A DNA stretch of 12,797 nt, taken from the NCBI GenBank assembly GCA_036375875.1, contig DASVBK010000060.1, positions 1 to 12,797 of the forward strand. Direction: 5' to 3'. Source of the stretch: Prado023 sp036375875. Its GTDB lineage: Bacteria; Actinomycetota; Actinomycetes; S36-B12; CAIYMF01. Under the pieces are notes generated by a model. The model was not told where the DNA came from. It saw only the letters and a program-made list of their open reading frames with translations, and did no database searches. The first letter of the stretch is position 1, and each line of letters begins with the position of its first letter. Of the stretch, positions 1-6,607 are shown piece by piece. The translations under genes and the position numbers were made by a program.

Positions 1-2
1 AG

Positions 3-224
3 CGTGACCTGGCGCACGGGGTCGCGCTGTACCTGGCCGCCGGCCTGACCGACCAGGCCCGGGAGCTGTCCCGCCGGTTCCTGCCCAGCCCCAGCACCTC
101 GGTGCACCGCGGCGGCGGCTTCCTCACCGAGCAGCCGACGCTGCCGCTGCCCGAGCCGCGGCCGGAGCGACCGGAGGGCGGCCGCAGCCCGGGCGCCACG
201 TCGTCCGAGCCGCGCAACGACTGA
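3..224 (+). CDS. C-terminal fragment of an unidentified protein
   Basis: An open frame enters from the left edge (frame starting at base 3) and ends at TGA 222-224, giving the last 73 residues of a protein. The first 28 residues or so look helical (RDLAHGVALYLAAGLTDQAR and on). After that comes a low-complexity Pro/Glu/Arg/Gly-rich tail that ends in PRND. Codon use, with a strong G/C third position, fits a real high-GC coding region. I do not recognise the family and no catalytic motif is visible in this piece. The stop codon lies inside the left arm of a hairpin shared with the convergent gene on the other strand, which supports this as the true gene end. Confidence 0.6.
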   Translation, partial: RDLAHGVALYLAAGLTDQARELSRRFLPSPSTSVHRGGGFLTEQPTLPLPEPRPERPEGGRSPGATSSEPRND

Positions 225-279
225 GGGCTCAGCCGGGGACCCGGCTTGCAGCCGGCAGGGGCGCGCCGGCTCAGCCCTC
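223..279. terminator. Bidirectional hairpin terminator between convergent genes
   Basis: Bases 223-236 (GAGGGCTCAGCCGG) pair with 266-279 (CCGGCTCAGCCCTC). This makes a 14-bp stem with a single C-C mismatch. The 29-nt loop holds a second perfect hairpin, CCGGCT at 241-246 against AGCCGG at 250-255. The left arm contains part of the stop codon of the plus-strand gene, and the right arm contains the stop of the minus-strand acyltransferase. No T-run follows, which is common for actinobacterial terminators. The role as terminator is inferred from structure and position. Confidence 0.7.
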
Positions 280-867
280 CGCGGCGGCTGCGGGGCGCGG
301 CTCGTCCTCCTCGCGCAGCCGGGGCTCGGTGCGGTTCTCCGGGTTGATGCCCTGCTTGTCGGCGTAGAACGCGCGCACCAGGTCCATGTCCGCCCGCACG
401 TCACCGGACGGCCGGAAGGTCGGGCCGTACCCCATCGTGCGGGTGGGCCCGTCACAGAACCCGAGGCAGATCGGGATCCCCGCCTGCTCGGCGAGCCGGT
501 AGAAGCCGGACTTCCAGTACTGCTTGGGCTTGCGGGTGCCCTCGGCGGCGATGACCAGCTGGAAGCGCTCGGCGGTGCTGGCATGCGCGACCATCGCGTC
601 CACCACGCCCGCCGGGTTCGAGCGGTCGATGCTGATGCCACCTGCCGTGCGCATGAACGCGCCCATCGGGCCGCGGAACAGCTCCTGCTTGCCGAGGAAC
701 TTCGCCTGGATGCCGAAGGCCCGTGAGAGCAGCAGCATCACGGCGAAGTCCCAGTTCGAGGTGTGCGGCGCGGCGACCAGCACGACCACGGGGTCCGGGG
801 GTGGCTCGCCCTGCACGGTCCATCCGGTGGTGCGCAGGATGCGTCGAGCGACCGCCTGGGAGTCCAT
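271..867 (-). CDS. PlsC/LPLAT-type 1-acylglycerol-3-phosphate acyltransferase-like protein
   Basis: A 198-aa protein of the lysophospholipid acyltransferase superfamily, which moves an acyl group from acyl-CoA or acyl-ACP onto a lipid acceptor at the membrane. The H-x4-D catalytic motif is at residues 35-40 (HTSNWD). A GGISIDR block follows at 76-82 and EGTRK, the usual acceptor/phosphate-binding block, at 109-113. The protein is shorter than typical PlsC (about 240 aa) and has no clear N-terminal membrane helix. It belongs to the small bacterial subgroup that carries an HTSNWDF motif, whose substrate is often undefined. The ATG at 867 is supported by a TAGGAT -10 box ending 6 nt before it, which implies a leaderless mRNA. 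It lies 42 nt downstream of the transglutaminase gene on the same strand, so it may be partly read through from that operon. The family is secure; the substrate is not. Confidence 0.85.
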   Translation of the reverse strand: MDSQAVARRILRTTGWTVQGEPPPDPVVVLVAAPHTSNWDFAVMLLLSRAFGIQAKFLGKQELFRGPMGAFMRTAGGISIDRSNPAGVVDAMVAHASTAERFQLVIAAEGTRKPKQYWKSGFYRLAEQAGIPICLGFCDGPTRTMGYGPTFRPSGDVRADMDLVRAFYADKQGINPENRTEPRLREEDEPRPAAAAEG

Positions 868-873
868 CGGGTG

Positions 874-891
874 ATCCTACGCGAGCGTAGG
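874..891 (-). promoter_or_regulatory. Probable leaderless promoter of the PlsC-like gene with overlapping inverted repeat
   Basis: On the minus strand a TAGGAT hexamer (874-879) ends 6 nt before the ATG at 867. This is the spacing expected for a leaderless actinobacterial transcript. The -10 box overlaps a perfect inverted repeat, CCTACGC (876-882) and GCGTAGG (885-891), separated by GA. The repeat could be an operator or a weak terminator for the upstream transglutaminase gene. No convincing -35 box is seen. Confidence 0.5.
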
Positions 892-909
892 TAGCGTCCT
901 CGCGCTCGC

Positions 910-1761
910 TCACCGGGCCAGCCGGGTGACCTCCACCACCACGTCGGGATCCTGCGACAGCGGCCCGGCGTAGATGCCCGTCAGCGGTGAGACGTCGCGG
1001 TAGTCGCGCCCACGGGCCACGACGACGTGCGCCGCGGCGACGGCCCGGCCGTTCGTCGGGTCGTGGGCCTCCCACGCGCCGTTCCAGACCTCGATCCAGG
1101 CGTGGCTCTCACCCAGCCCCGGCGCCCCGATCTCGGCGTCCTCGGTGTGGATGTAGCCGCTCACGTAGCGCGCCGGGATCCCCACCGCCCGCAGCAGCGA
1201 CAGCGACGTGTGGCTGAAGTCCTGGCAGACCCCGCGGCCCTCGGCCCACGCCTCGCCGGCGGAGGTGTGCACGTGCGTCGCGCCCGGGGTGTAGCTGAGG
1301 CGGTCGCGCACCGCCTCGATCGCCAGCCCGATCGCCACCCCCGGGGTCGGGGCCCGGCGCAGGTCGGTCAGCACGGCGGCCCGCGCATCGTCGGCGTCGG
1401 CGTCGTCCACGACCGCGCTCGTGCCGAGGAACTCGCACCACCGGTCCGCCACGGCGTCGGCGCGCAGCTCCGCCCAGCTGGCCCCGGGCGCCTGCCGCCA
1501 GCGCTCCACGGTGTCGACCACCGACGAGCTGGTGACGGTGAGCGTGTGGTGGGGCAGGTGCACGTCGAAGGCCTCGACGGAGGTGCCCCAGTAGTCGACG
1601 TAGCGGTGGATCCGCGCGGCCGGCGACACGAGCAGCTCGTGGCGCAGCATGAGCTGCCCGGCGGTGCTCAGCGGGGTCATCCGCGCCTCGTTGAAGGAGG
1701 CGACGACGTCGCCGCGGTAGAGCATGCTCGTGGTGTGCACGACGGAGAGGCGCTGGGTCAT
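910..1761 (-). CDS. Transglutaminase-like cysteine protease/amidase family protein (Bact_transglu_N + transglutaminase core)
   Basis: A 283-aa protein that starts MTQRLSVVHTT and has a beta-rich N-terminal domain typical of bacterial transglutaminase-like proteins (about residues 1-85). The papain-like transglutaminase core follows at about 145-240. The catalytic triad is visible: Cys179 in GRGVCQDFSH, His220 in GESHAWIEVW and Asp234 in EAHDPTNG. No signal peptide is seen, so it should act in the cytosol. Family members hydrolyse or transfer amide bonds; the substrate here is unknown. The ATG at 1761 shares ATGA with the stop of the alpha-E gene, so translation is probably coupled. An open frame continues far upstream, but that extension runs antiphase through the alpha-E gene and has shadow-type composition. 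In this three-gene set the protein is thought to cleave or remodel an amide made by the ATP-grasp partner; that role is inferred. Confidence 0.9.
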   Translation of the reverse strand: MTQRLSVVHTTSMLYRGDVVASFNEARMTPLSTAGQLMLRHELLVSPAARIHRYVDYWGTSVEAFDVHLPHHTLTVTSSSVVDTVERWRQAPGASWAELRADAVADRWCEFLGTSAVVDDADADDARAAVLTDLRRAPTPGVAIGLAIEAVRDRLSYTPGATHVHTSAGEAWAEGRGVCQDFSHTSLSLLRAVGIPARYVSGYIHTEDAEIGAPGLGESHAWIEVWNGAWEAHDPTNGRAVAAAHVVVARGRDYRDVSPLTGIYAGPLSQDPDVVVEVTRLAR

Positions 1762-2711
1762 CAGTGGCTCCACACGATCGTGCCGGCCTGCCGGAAGAAC
1801 GCCGCGGCGACGGCGTCGCTGGCCACGAACGCCGCCTCCCTCGTGCGCTCGCGCAGCAGGGCGAGGTCGGCGGGGGTCGCGTCGACGGAGGCGAACTCGA
1901 GCTCGGCGCGCAGGATGCCCACGGTGCGCAGCAGCGTGGAGGTCCGCTGCGGGCTGACGTACGTGGCCATCTGTCGCACCGCGCGCTCCGCGCGGGTCGC
2001 GCACTGCAGCATCGAGCGGGGGAAGGTGGGGTCGAGCACGAGGAAGCCCTCGACCTGGTCGCCGGAGAGTCCCCGCTGCGTGCGCAGGAACGGGTTGAGC
2101 CCGCCAGCGGCGCGCAGCGTGGTGGCGGCGCCCGCCTGCGGCCACAGCCCGTCGTGGTCGATGTCGAGCAGCCGACACGTCATGTCCAGGCGCTCCAGGG
2201 CGGAGCCCAGCCGGACGAACACCAGGCCCTCGTCGCGCGGCATCTGCCACTCGATGATGCCGGTGACCACCGCGAGCTCGTCGAGCAGTCCTCGCAACGG
2301 GATGCCGGGGATCACCGTGGAGATGCCCGCCTGCAGCCGCAGGTGCGTCGCGTTCATCCGCTCGAACATGTCGCCGGGCAGCGCCTCCCGGATGGTGCGC
2401 GCGTTCTCCCGCGCGGCCCCCACGCTGCCCAGGATGGTCGAGGGATCGGCGGTGTCGCCGACCACCAGGCGCACCAGCGCCGCCGGGGTGACGGGCTCCT
2501 CGGGCGCCTCCGCCTCGGGGTGGCCCGGCTGCCCCGGCCCCCCGGGCATGAGGCCCAACGGCCCCAGCATCGCCTCGGCCCCGACCGTGGGGTCCAGCCG
2601 GGTGTCCTCGACGAGCAGCTGATGGTGCTCGACGAGCAGCCGGGTGGTCGCCTCCGCCCGCTCCACGTAGCGCCCGATCCAGAACATCGCCTCGGCGATC
2701 CGGCTCAGCAC
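1761..2711 (-). CDS. Alpha-E domain protein (DUF403)
   Basis: A 316-aa, largely alpha-helical protein of the alpha-E family. It opens with MLSRIAEAMFWIGRYVERAE, the characteristic start of the family, and has another conserved block near NATHLRLQAGISTVIPG (about 120-136). The biochemical activity of the family is not established. It nearly always occurs next to a circularly permuted ATP-grasp protein and a transglutaminase-like protein, as here. Residues 50-75 form a Gly/Pro/Glu-rich insertion between two helical regions that looks lineage-specific. The GTG start at 2711 is chosen because it places the conserved MLSRIAEAMFW at the N-terminus. It overlaps the ATP-grasp stop (2705-2707) by 7 nt, and the gene ends in an ATGA overlap with the transglutaminase gene. 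Both overlaps suggest one operon with coupled translation. Confidence 0.9.
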   Translation of the reverse strand: MLSRIAEAMFWIGRYVERAEATTRLLVEHHQLLVEDTRLDPTVGAEAMLGPLGLMPGGPGQPGHPEAEAPEEPVTPAALVRLVVGDTADPSTILGSVGAARENARTIREALPGDMFERMNATHLRLQAGISTVIPGIPLRGLLDELAVVTGIIEWQMPRDEGLVFVRLGSALERLDMTCRLLDIDHDGLWPQAGAATTLRAAGGLNPFLRTQRGLSGDQVEGFLVLDPTFPRSMLQCATRAERAVRQMATYVSPQRTSTLLRTVGILRAELEFASVDATPADLALLRERTREAAFVASDAVAAAFFRQAGTIVWSH

Positions 2712-4336
2712 GGTGCGTCCCCGAGCCCGGATTGCTGCTGCTGCTCCTCCTGCTGGCGCATGCGCTCGGTGTGCACGAGCGGCTGGTCGACACGGGCGCG
2801 GCCCTCCCCCGCAGCGCGCAGCTGCGCGGCCGAGAACGTCGGACCCGGGTCGTCGATCACCAGCTCGGGCTCCAGCGGGGGCAACGGCTCGTCGTCGCCG
2901 GTGTCGAGCACCCAGGTGTCCTTCGAGCCGCCGCCCTGGCTGGAGTTGACCACGAGGCTGCCCTCGACCAGGGCCACCCGGGTCAGCCCGCCGGGCAGCA
3001 CCCAGACGCGCTGGCCGTCGTTGACGGCGAAGGGCCGCAGGTCCAGGTGCCGTGGCGCCAGCTCCCCGCCGTCGACCAGGGTCGGGCTCGTGGACAGGGC
3101 CACGATGGGCTGGGCGATCCACTGCCGCGGATCGGCCTCGATGGCAGTGGCGGCCGCGGCGAGCTCCTCGTCCGAGGCCCGTGACCCGACCACGATGCCG
3201 TAGCCGCCCGAGCCGTCCACGGGCTTGACCACCATGCCGTCGAGGCGCGGCAGCACGTGGGCCCGGACGTCGGGGTCGCGCAGGTCGTAGGTCTGCACGT
3301 TGGGCAGCACCGGCTCCTCACCGAGGTAGTAGCGCACGATGGTGGGCACGTACGGGTAGACCGCCTTGTCGTCGGCCACCCCGTTGCCCACGCCGTTGGC
3401 GATTGTGACCGCGCCGGCGCGCGCGGCGTTGAGGATCCCAGGCACGCCGAGCACCGAGTCCGGCCGGAAGTGCACCGGGTCGAGGTAGTCGTCGTCGATC
3501 CGGCGGTAGATGACGTGGACCGGCTCGCTGCCGCGGGTGGTGCGCATCCGCACGACCCCGTCGCGGCAGAACAGGTCACGGCCCTCGACGAGCTCCACGC
3601 CCATCCGGCGTGCCAGGAAGGCGTGCTCGAAGTGCGCGGAGTTGTGCACGCCAGGGGTGAGCACGACGACCGTGGGCTCGGCCACGCCTGCGGGCGCGGC
3701 GGCGAGCAGCGCGCCGAGCAGCCGGGCCGGGTACTCCTCGACGCCGCGCAGCCGGTAGCCGGTGAACAGCTCGGGCACCACGTGCGACAGCGTTCGGCGG
3801 TTCTCCAGCACGTACGACACGCCTGACGGGCAGCGCAGGTTGTCCTCCAGCACGCGGAACGTGCCCTCGTCGTCGCGCACCAGGTCGACGCCGGCGACGT
3901 GGATGCGCACGCCGTTGGCGGGGCGCACGCCGTGGGCCTCGCGGTGGAAGTGCGCCGAGGAGGTGACCAGCCGCCGCGGGATCACGTGGTCGCGCAGGAT
4001 CTCGCCGGCGCCGTACACGTCGTCGAGGAACATCTCCAGCGCGCGGATGCGCTGCGCGACGCCGGCCTCGATCACCTGCCACTCGGCCGCGTCGACGATG
4101 CGCGGCACGAGGTCCATGGGCAGCGGGCGCTCCCGACCGGAGAGCGTGAAGGTGATGCCCTGGGCACTGAGGTGCGCGTCGCGCAGCCGCGCGCGGGCCC
4201 GCAGGCCCTCCGGGCCCAGGTCGTCCAGCGCCGCGACGAGTCGCTCGCGCCCGGGTCGCACCCCGCCCCGGGCGTCGATCATCTCGTCCCAGGGCCGCAT
4301 GCCGGCGATCAAGCCACGCTCCTGTGGCTCAGCCAT
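2705..4336 (-). CDS. Circularly permuted type-2 ATP-grasp protein (DUF404/DUF407; predicted amidoligase)
   Basis: A 543-aa protein of the circularly permuted ATP-grasp family, predicted to use ATP to activate a carboxylate and form an amide bond. Conserved blocks in order are EDNLRCPSGVSYVLENR (164-180), IYRRIDDDYLDP (276-287), NGVGNGVADDKAVYPYVP (314-331), VVKPVDGSGGYGIVVG (369-384) and NSSQGGGSKDTWVL (464-477). The glycine-rich KPxDGSGGYG block fits nucleotide binding. The last 25 residues or so are a Gln/Glu-rich tail (RMRQQEEQQQQ) not needed by the fold. No signal peptide is present. The start MAEPQERGL at 4336 is supported by a TAACCT -10 box 7 nt upstream (leaderless) and by the family's usual length. 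The much longer open frame upstream runs antisense through the regulator gene and is rejected. It is the first gene of the operon with the alpha-E and transglutaminase genes. Its substrate is unknown. Confidence 0.92.
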   Translation of the reverse strand: MAEPQERGLIAGMRPWDEMIDARGGVRPGRERLVAALDDLGPEGLRARARLRDAHLSAQGITFTLSGRERPLPMDLVPRIVDAAEWQVIEAGVAQRIRALEMFLDDVYGAGEILRDHVIPRRLVTSSAHFHREAHGVRPANGVRIHVAGVDLVRDDEGTFRVLEDNLRCPSGVSYVLENRRTLSHVVPELFTGYRLRGVEEYPARLLGALLAAAPAGVAEPTVVVLTPGVHNSAHFEHAFLARRMGVELVEGRDLFCRDGVVRMRTTRGSEPVHVIYRRIDDDYLDPVHFRPDSVLGVPGILNAARAGAVTIANGVGNGVADDKAVYPYVPTIVRYYLGEEPVLPNVQTYDLRDPDVRAHVLPRLDGMVVKPVDGSGGYGIVVGSRASDEELAAAATAIEADPRQWIAQPIVALSTSPTLVDGGELAPRHLDLRPFAVNDGQRVWVLPGGLTRVALVEGSLVVNSSQGGGSKDTWVLDTGDDEPLPPLEPELVIDDPGPTFSAAQLRAAGEGRARVDQPLVHTERMRQQEEQQQQSGLGDAPC

Positions 4337-4343
4337 GTCGCGG

Positions 4344-4349
4344 AGGTTA
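4344..4349 (-). promoter_or_regulatory. -10 box of the ATP-grasp/alpha-E/transglutaminase operon
   Basis: The minus strand reads TAACCT (4344-4349), a TANNNT hexamer. It is followed by 7 nt and then the ATG at 4336, which fits a leaderless transcript beginning at or next to the start codon. A recognisable -35 box is lacking. Confidence 0.5.
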
Positions 4350-4503
4350 CCGACGTGTGACGGCGCCGCTCGCCGTCGTCCGCACGGTCGTGCCCGGGCC
4401 GCCGTGCAGATTCGGTCTCCGGTGCCGCCCGGGCGGTGACGGCGGGCCGACCCGCACCCAGCCGGGCCCTTGGGCCGGCAGATCGGGACCTTCGGCCCCC
4501 AGG
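4350..4503. other. Divergent intergenic region, upper part
   Basis: This is the upstream part of the roughly 200-nt gap between the divergent ATP-grasp operon (minus) and sulfur operon (plus). It is very GC-rich and contains an imperfect hairpin around 4461-4480 (gccgggcccttgggccggca). No open frame with a recognisable product is seen on either strand. An in-frame ATG at 4470 exists, but the peptide it would add to the regulator is not family-like. Other regulatory elements may be hidden here. Confidence 0.4.
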
Positions 4504-4549
4504 TGCATATGCATGACAGGCATAACGTGCATCCCATGCAGCAGATGCA
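4504..4549 (+). promoter_or_regulatory. Promoter and candidate operator (TGCAT/ATGCA repeats) of the sulfur operon
   Basis: Five TGCAT/ATGCA half-sites lie within 46 bp, at 4504, 4509, 4528, 4536 and 4545, in DNA that is otherwise extremely GC-rich. They form two inverted repeats: TGCAT directly joined to ATGCA (4504-4513), and TGCAT-ccc-ATGCA (4528-4540). A TAACGT -10 candidate (4523-4528) lies 7 nt before the ATG at 4536. That places the first repeat in the -35/-10 spacer and the second over the start site and start codon, an arrangement typical of repression. Autoregulation by the downstream HTH protein is the simplest idea but is inferred. Confidence 0.5.
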
Positions 4550-5369
4550 GGAGTCGCACCAGGGGGCGCGGCCGCTGCTCACCGCGCTGGAGGTCCAGGA
4601 CCTGCTCCACATCGACCGGTCGACCGTGTACCGGATGGCCGAGGACGGCCGGCTCCCAGCGATCCGGGTCGGCCGCTCCTGGCGGTTCCCCGCCGACGGC
4701 ATCGCGGCGCTGCTCGACCAGCAGCGGGTCCCGCTGCCGGGGACTGGCGCCGTCCCATCCCCGACCCCCCGCCCTGACCCCCAGCGCCCTGGCTCGGCCG
4801 CGCCGCTCGGGACCAACCCCGGCGCCACCCCCGCCCCGACCCACGACGCCGGGCCAGCCCCCGCCGGCACCGGTCCGGCGCTCGACGTGGCCGTCGCCCG
4901 TGCCGCCACCGAGGTCGCTGCCGACCTGCTCGGCGTGATGATGGTCGTGACGGACATGCACGGCCGGCCCCTCACCGACGTGAGCAACCCGTGCCCGTGG
5001 TTCGCCGAGCACGGTGACGACCCGGCGGTCCTCGACCGCTGCGTCGCCGAGTGGCACGACCTCGCCGACCACCCCGACCTCACACCCCGGTTCCAGGCGG
5101 GCGCGCTGGGCTTCCAGTGCGCGCGCGCCTTCATCCGCGACGGCAGCACCCTGGTCGGCATGGTGCTGGCCGGCGGCGTGAGCCCGGAGCCCCCGTCGCC
5201 GGCCGACCCCCCGGCCGACGCCGGCCTCTACCACCTCGACGACGGGCAGCGCGAGCGCGTGCTGGCCGCCCTGCCCCGGATCGCTGCGGCGATCGCCCCC
5301 ACCGCGCCGCGGCCCGCGGCGACCACCACCACGGCACCGCACGCCGCGGCTGCCACGAAGGAGCACTGA
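4536..5369 (+). CDS. Excisionase/MerR-type HTH regulator with PocR-like sensory domain
   Basis: A 277-aa predicted one-component regulator. Residues 13-62 (LLTALEVQDLL, HIDRSTVYRMAEDGRLPAIRV, GRSWRFPADGIAALL) form a small winged-helix DNA-binding domain of the excisionase/helix_turn_helix_17 type. Residues 65-115 are a Pro/Ala-rich linker. Residues 116-215 resemble a PocR ligand-binding domain: a VVTDMHGRPLTDVSNPCPW strand-turn, then Cys169, then a GFQCARAFIRDGSTLVGMVLAGG ending. The only cysteines are Cys153, Cys169 and Cys195, all in this domain, so they could bind a metal or sense sulfane sulfur or redox state. The ATG at 4536 is preferred because a TAACGT box precedes it by 7 nt. Earlier in-frame starts (4470, 4509) would only add a His/Met-rich stretch translated from operator DNA. 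Its stop overlaps the SQR-like ATG by one base, so it is probably co-transcribed with the operon it controls. Domain assignment is good; the ligand is unknown. Confidence 0.82.
   Translation: MQQMQESHQGARPLLTALEVQDLLHIDRSTVYRMAEDGRLPAIRVGRSWRFPADGIAALLDQQRVPLPGTGAVPSPTPRPDPQRPGSAAPLGTNPGATPAPTHDAGPAPAGTGPALDVAVARAATEVAADLLGVMMVVTDMHGRPLTDVSNPCPWFAEHGDDPAVLDRCVAEWHDLADHPDLTPRFQAGALGFQCARAFIRDGSTLVGMVLAGGVSPEPPSPADPPADAGLYHLDDGQRERVLAALPRIAAAIAPTAPRPAATTTTAPHAAAATKEH
5357..5363 (+). promoter_or_regulatory. Ribosome binding site of the SQR-like gene
   Basis: GAAGGAG lies inside the last codons of the regulator gene, 5 nt before the ATG at 5369. It fixes the start of the SQR-like gene and supports translation from a shared mRNA. 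Confidence 0.75.
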
Positions 5370-6607
5370 TGAAGAGGCTGCTCGTCCTGGGAGCCGGCAC
5401 CGCCGGGACCATGGCCGTGAACAAGCTGCGCCCGATGCTGCCGCGCGACGAGTGGAGCATCACGGTCGTCGACTCCGACGACACGCACTACTACCAGCCC
5501 GGGTACCTGTTCGTGCCGTTCGGCATCTACCGCCCCGACGAGATCGTCAAGCCCAAGCAGCGCTTCATCCCCACGGGCGTCGACCTCGTCCTGGCCGAGA
5601 TCGACCGAGTCGAGCCCGACGCCAACAAGGTCCTGCTCACCGACGGCCGCGAGCTGCCCTACGACTACCTGATCATCGCCACCGGCACCACGCCGCGGCC
5701 CGAGGAGACCCCGGGCATGGCCGACGACCTCGGCGGCAGCGTCCACGAGTTCTACACCTTCGCCGGGGCCACCGCGCTGGCCGAGAAGCTGCGCACCTGG
5801 GAGGGCGGCCGGCTGGTCGTGCACATCACCGAGATGCCGATCAAGTGCCCCGTGGCGCCCCTGGAGTTCACGTTCCTCGCTGACGCGTTCTTCGCCGAGC
5901 AGGGCATGCGCGACAAGGTCGAGATCGTCTACGTCACGCCGCTGGAGGGAGCCTTCACCAAGCCGGTCGCCAGCAAGTACCTCGGCGACATGCTCGACAA
6001 GCGCGGCATCACGCTCGAGGGCGACTTCATGATCGAGTCGATCGATGCCGAGGCCAAGAAGCTGGTCTCCTACGACGAGCGCGAGGTGTCCTACGACCTG
6101 CTCGTGACGATCCCGCTCAACATGGGCGCGGACTACATCGGCCGCTCGGGCCTGGGTGACGACCTCAACTACGTCGAGGTCGACAGGCAGACGCTGCTCA
6201 GCGACAAGTACGACAACATCTTCGCCGTCGGCGACGCCTCGAACATCCCTGCCTCGAAGGCCGGCTCCGTCGCGCACTTCGCGATGGACCTGTTCCCCGC
6301 CAACTTCATGCGCCACATCGCCGGGCTGAAGATGACCGAGCTGTTCGACGGCCACGCCAACTGCTTCATCGAGACCGGCCACGGCAAGGGCCTGCTCATC
6401 GACTTCAACTACGAGACCGAGCCGCTCACCGGCAAGTACCCGCTGCCGGGCATCGGGCCCTTCTCGCTGCTGAAGGAGACCGAGATGAACCACTGGGGCA
6501 AGGTCATGTTCCGCTGGATGTACTGGAACATCCTGCTGCCCGGCAAGGAGCTGCCGCTGCCCGCGCTCATGTCGATGGCCGGCAAGGACACGAAGGACCT
6601 GGCATGA
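5369..6607 (+). CDS. Sulfide:quinone oxidoreductase-like FAD/NAD(P)-binding flavoprotein
   Basis: A 412-aa two-dinucleotide-binding-domain flavoprotein predicted to oxidise sulfide to sulfane sulfur and pass electrons to quinone at the cytoplasmic membrane. The N-terminal FAD motif is VLGAGTAGTM (6-15), the ATG motif is LIIATGTTPRP (101-111), and the C-terminal FAD-binding GD motif is DNIFAVGDASNIPASK (282-297). There are exactly two cysteines. Cys160 (MPIKCPVAPLEF) and Cys332 (ANCFIETGHGKGLL) match the positions of the redox-active pair of SQR. The third cysteine found in some SQR types is absent. Residues 374-391 (NHWGKVMFRWMYWNILLP) form an aromatic, amphipathic segment suited to monotopic membrane attachment. 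A good RBS precedes the ATG, and the gene shares ATGA with the next gene. The FCSD/SQR superfamily also includes enzymes of other function. The DsrC and DsrE neighbours favour SQR. The family is secure; the exact reaction is inferred. Confidence 0.85.
   Translation: MKRLLVLGAGTAGTMAVNKLRPMLPRDEWSITVVDSDDTHYYQPGYLFVPFGIYRPDEIVKPKQRFIPTGVDLVLAEIDRVEPDANKVLLTDGRELPYDYLIIATGTTPRPEETPGMADDLGGSVHEFYTFAGATALAEKLRTWEGGRLVVHITEMPIKCPVAPLEFTFLADAFFAEQGMRDKVEIVYVTPLEGAFTKPVASKYLGDMLDKRGITLEGDFMIESIDAEAKKLVSYDEREVSYDLLVTIPLNMGADYIGRSGLGDDLNYVEVDRQTLLSDKYDNIFAVGDASNIPASKAGSVAHFAMDLFPANFMRHIAGLKMTELFDGHANCFIETGHGKGLLIDFNYETEPLTGKYPLPGIGPFSLLKETEMNHWGKVMFRWMYWNILLPGKELPLPALMSMAGKDTKDLA

Noticed and set aside
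1764..3203. Plus-strand open frame of about 479 codons opposite the alpha-E and ATP-grasp genes
   Set aside because: It is a shadow of high-GC coding DNA, Arg/Gly/His-rich, without domains, while the minus strand encodes clear conserved families.
4470..4535. Upstream in-frame starts for the regulator that give a His/Met-rich N-terminus suggesting metal binding
   Set aside because: The His/Met residues come from repeated TGCAT/ATGCA DNA that reads better as an operator, and the TAACGT box 7 nt before 4536 favours the shorter protein.
4337..5161. Long minus-strand open frame extending the ATP-grasp gene upstream through the regulator gene
   Set aside because: The extension is antisense to the regulator, has low-complexity Arg/Ser/Gly-rich composition and no family match; homology and a -10 box both place the start at 4336.
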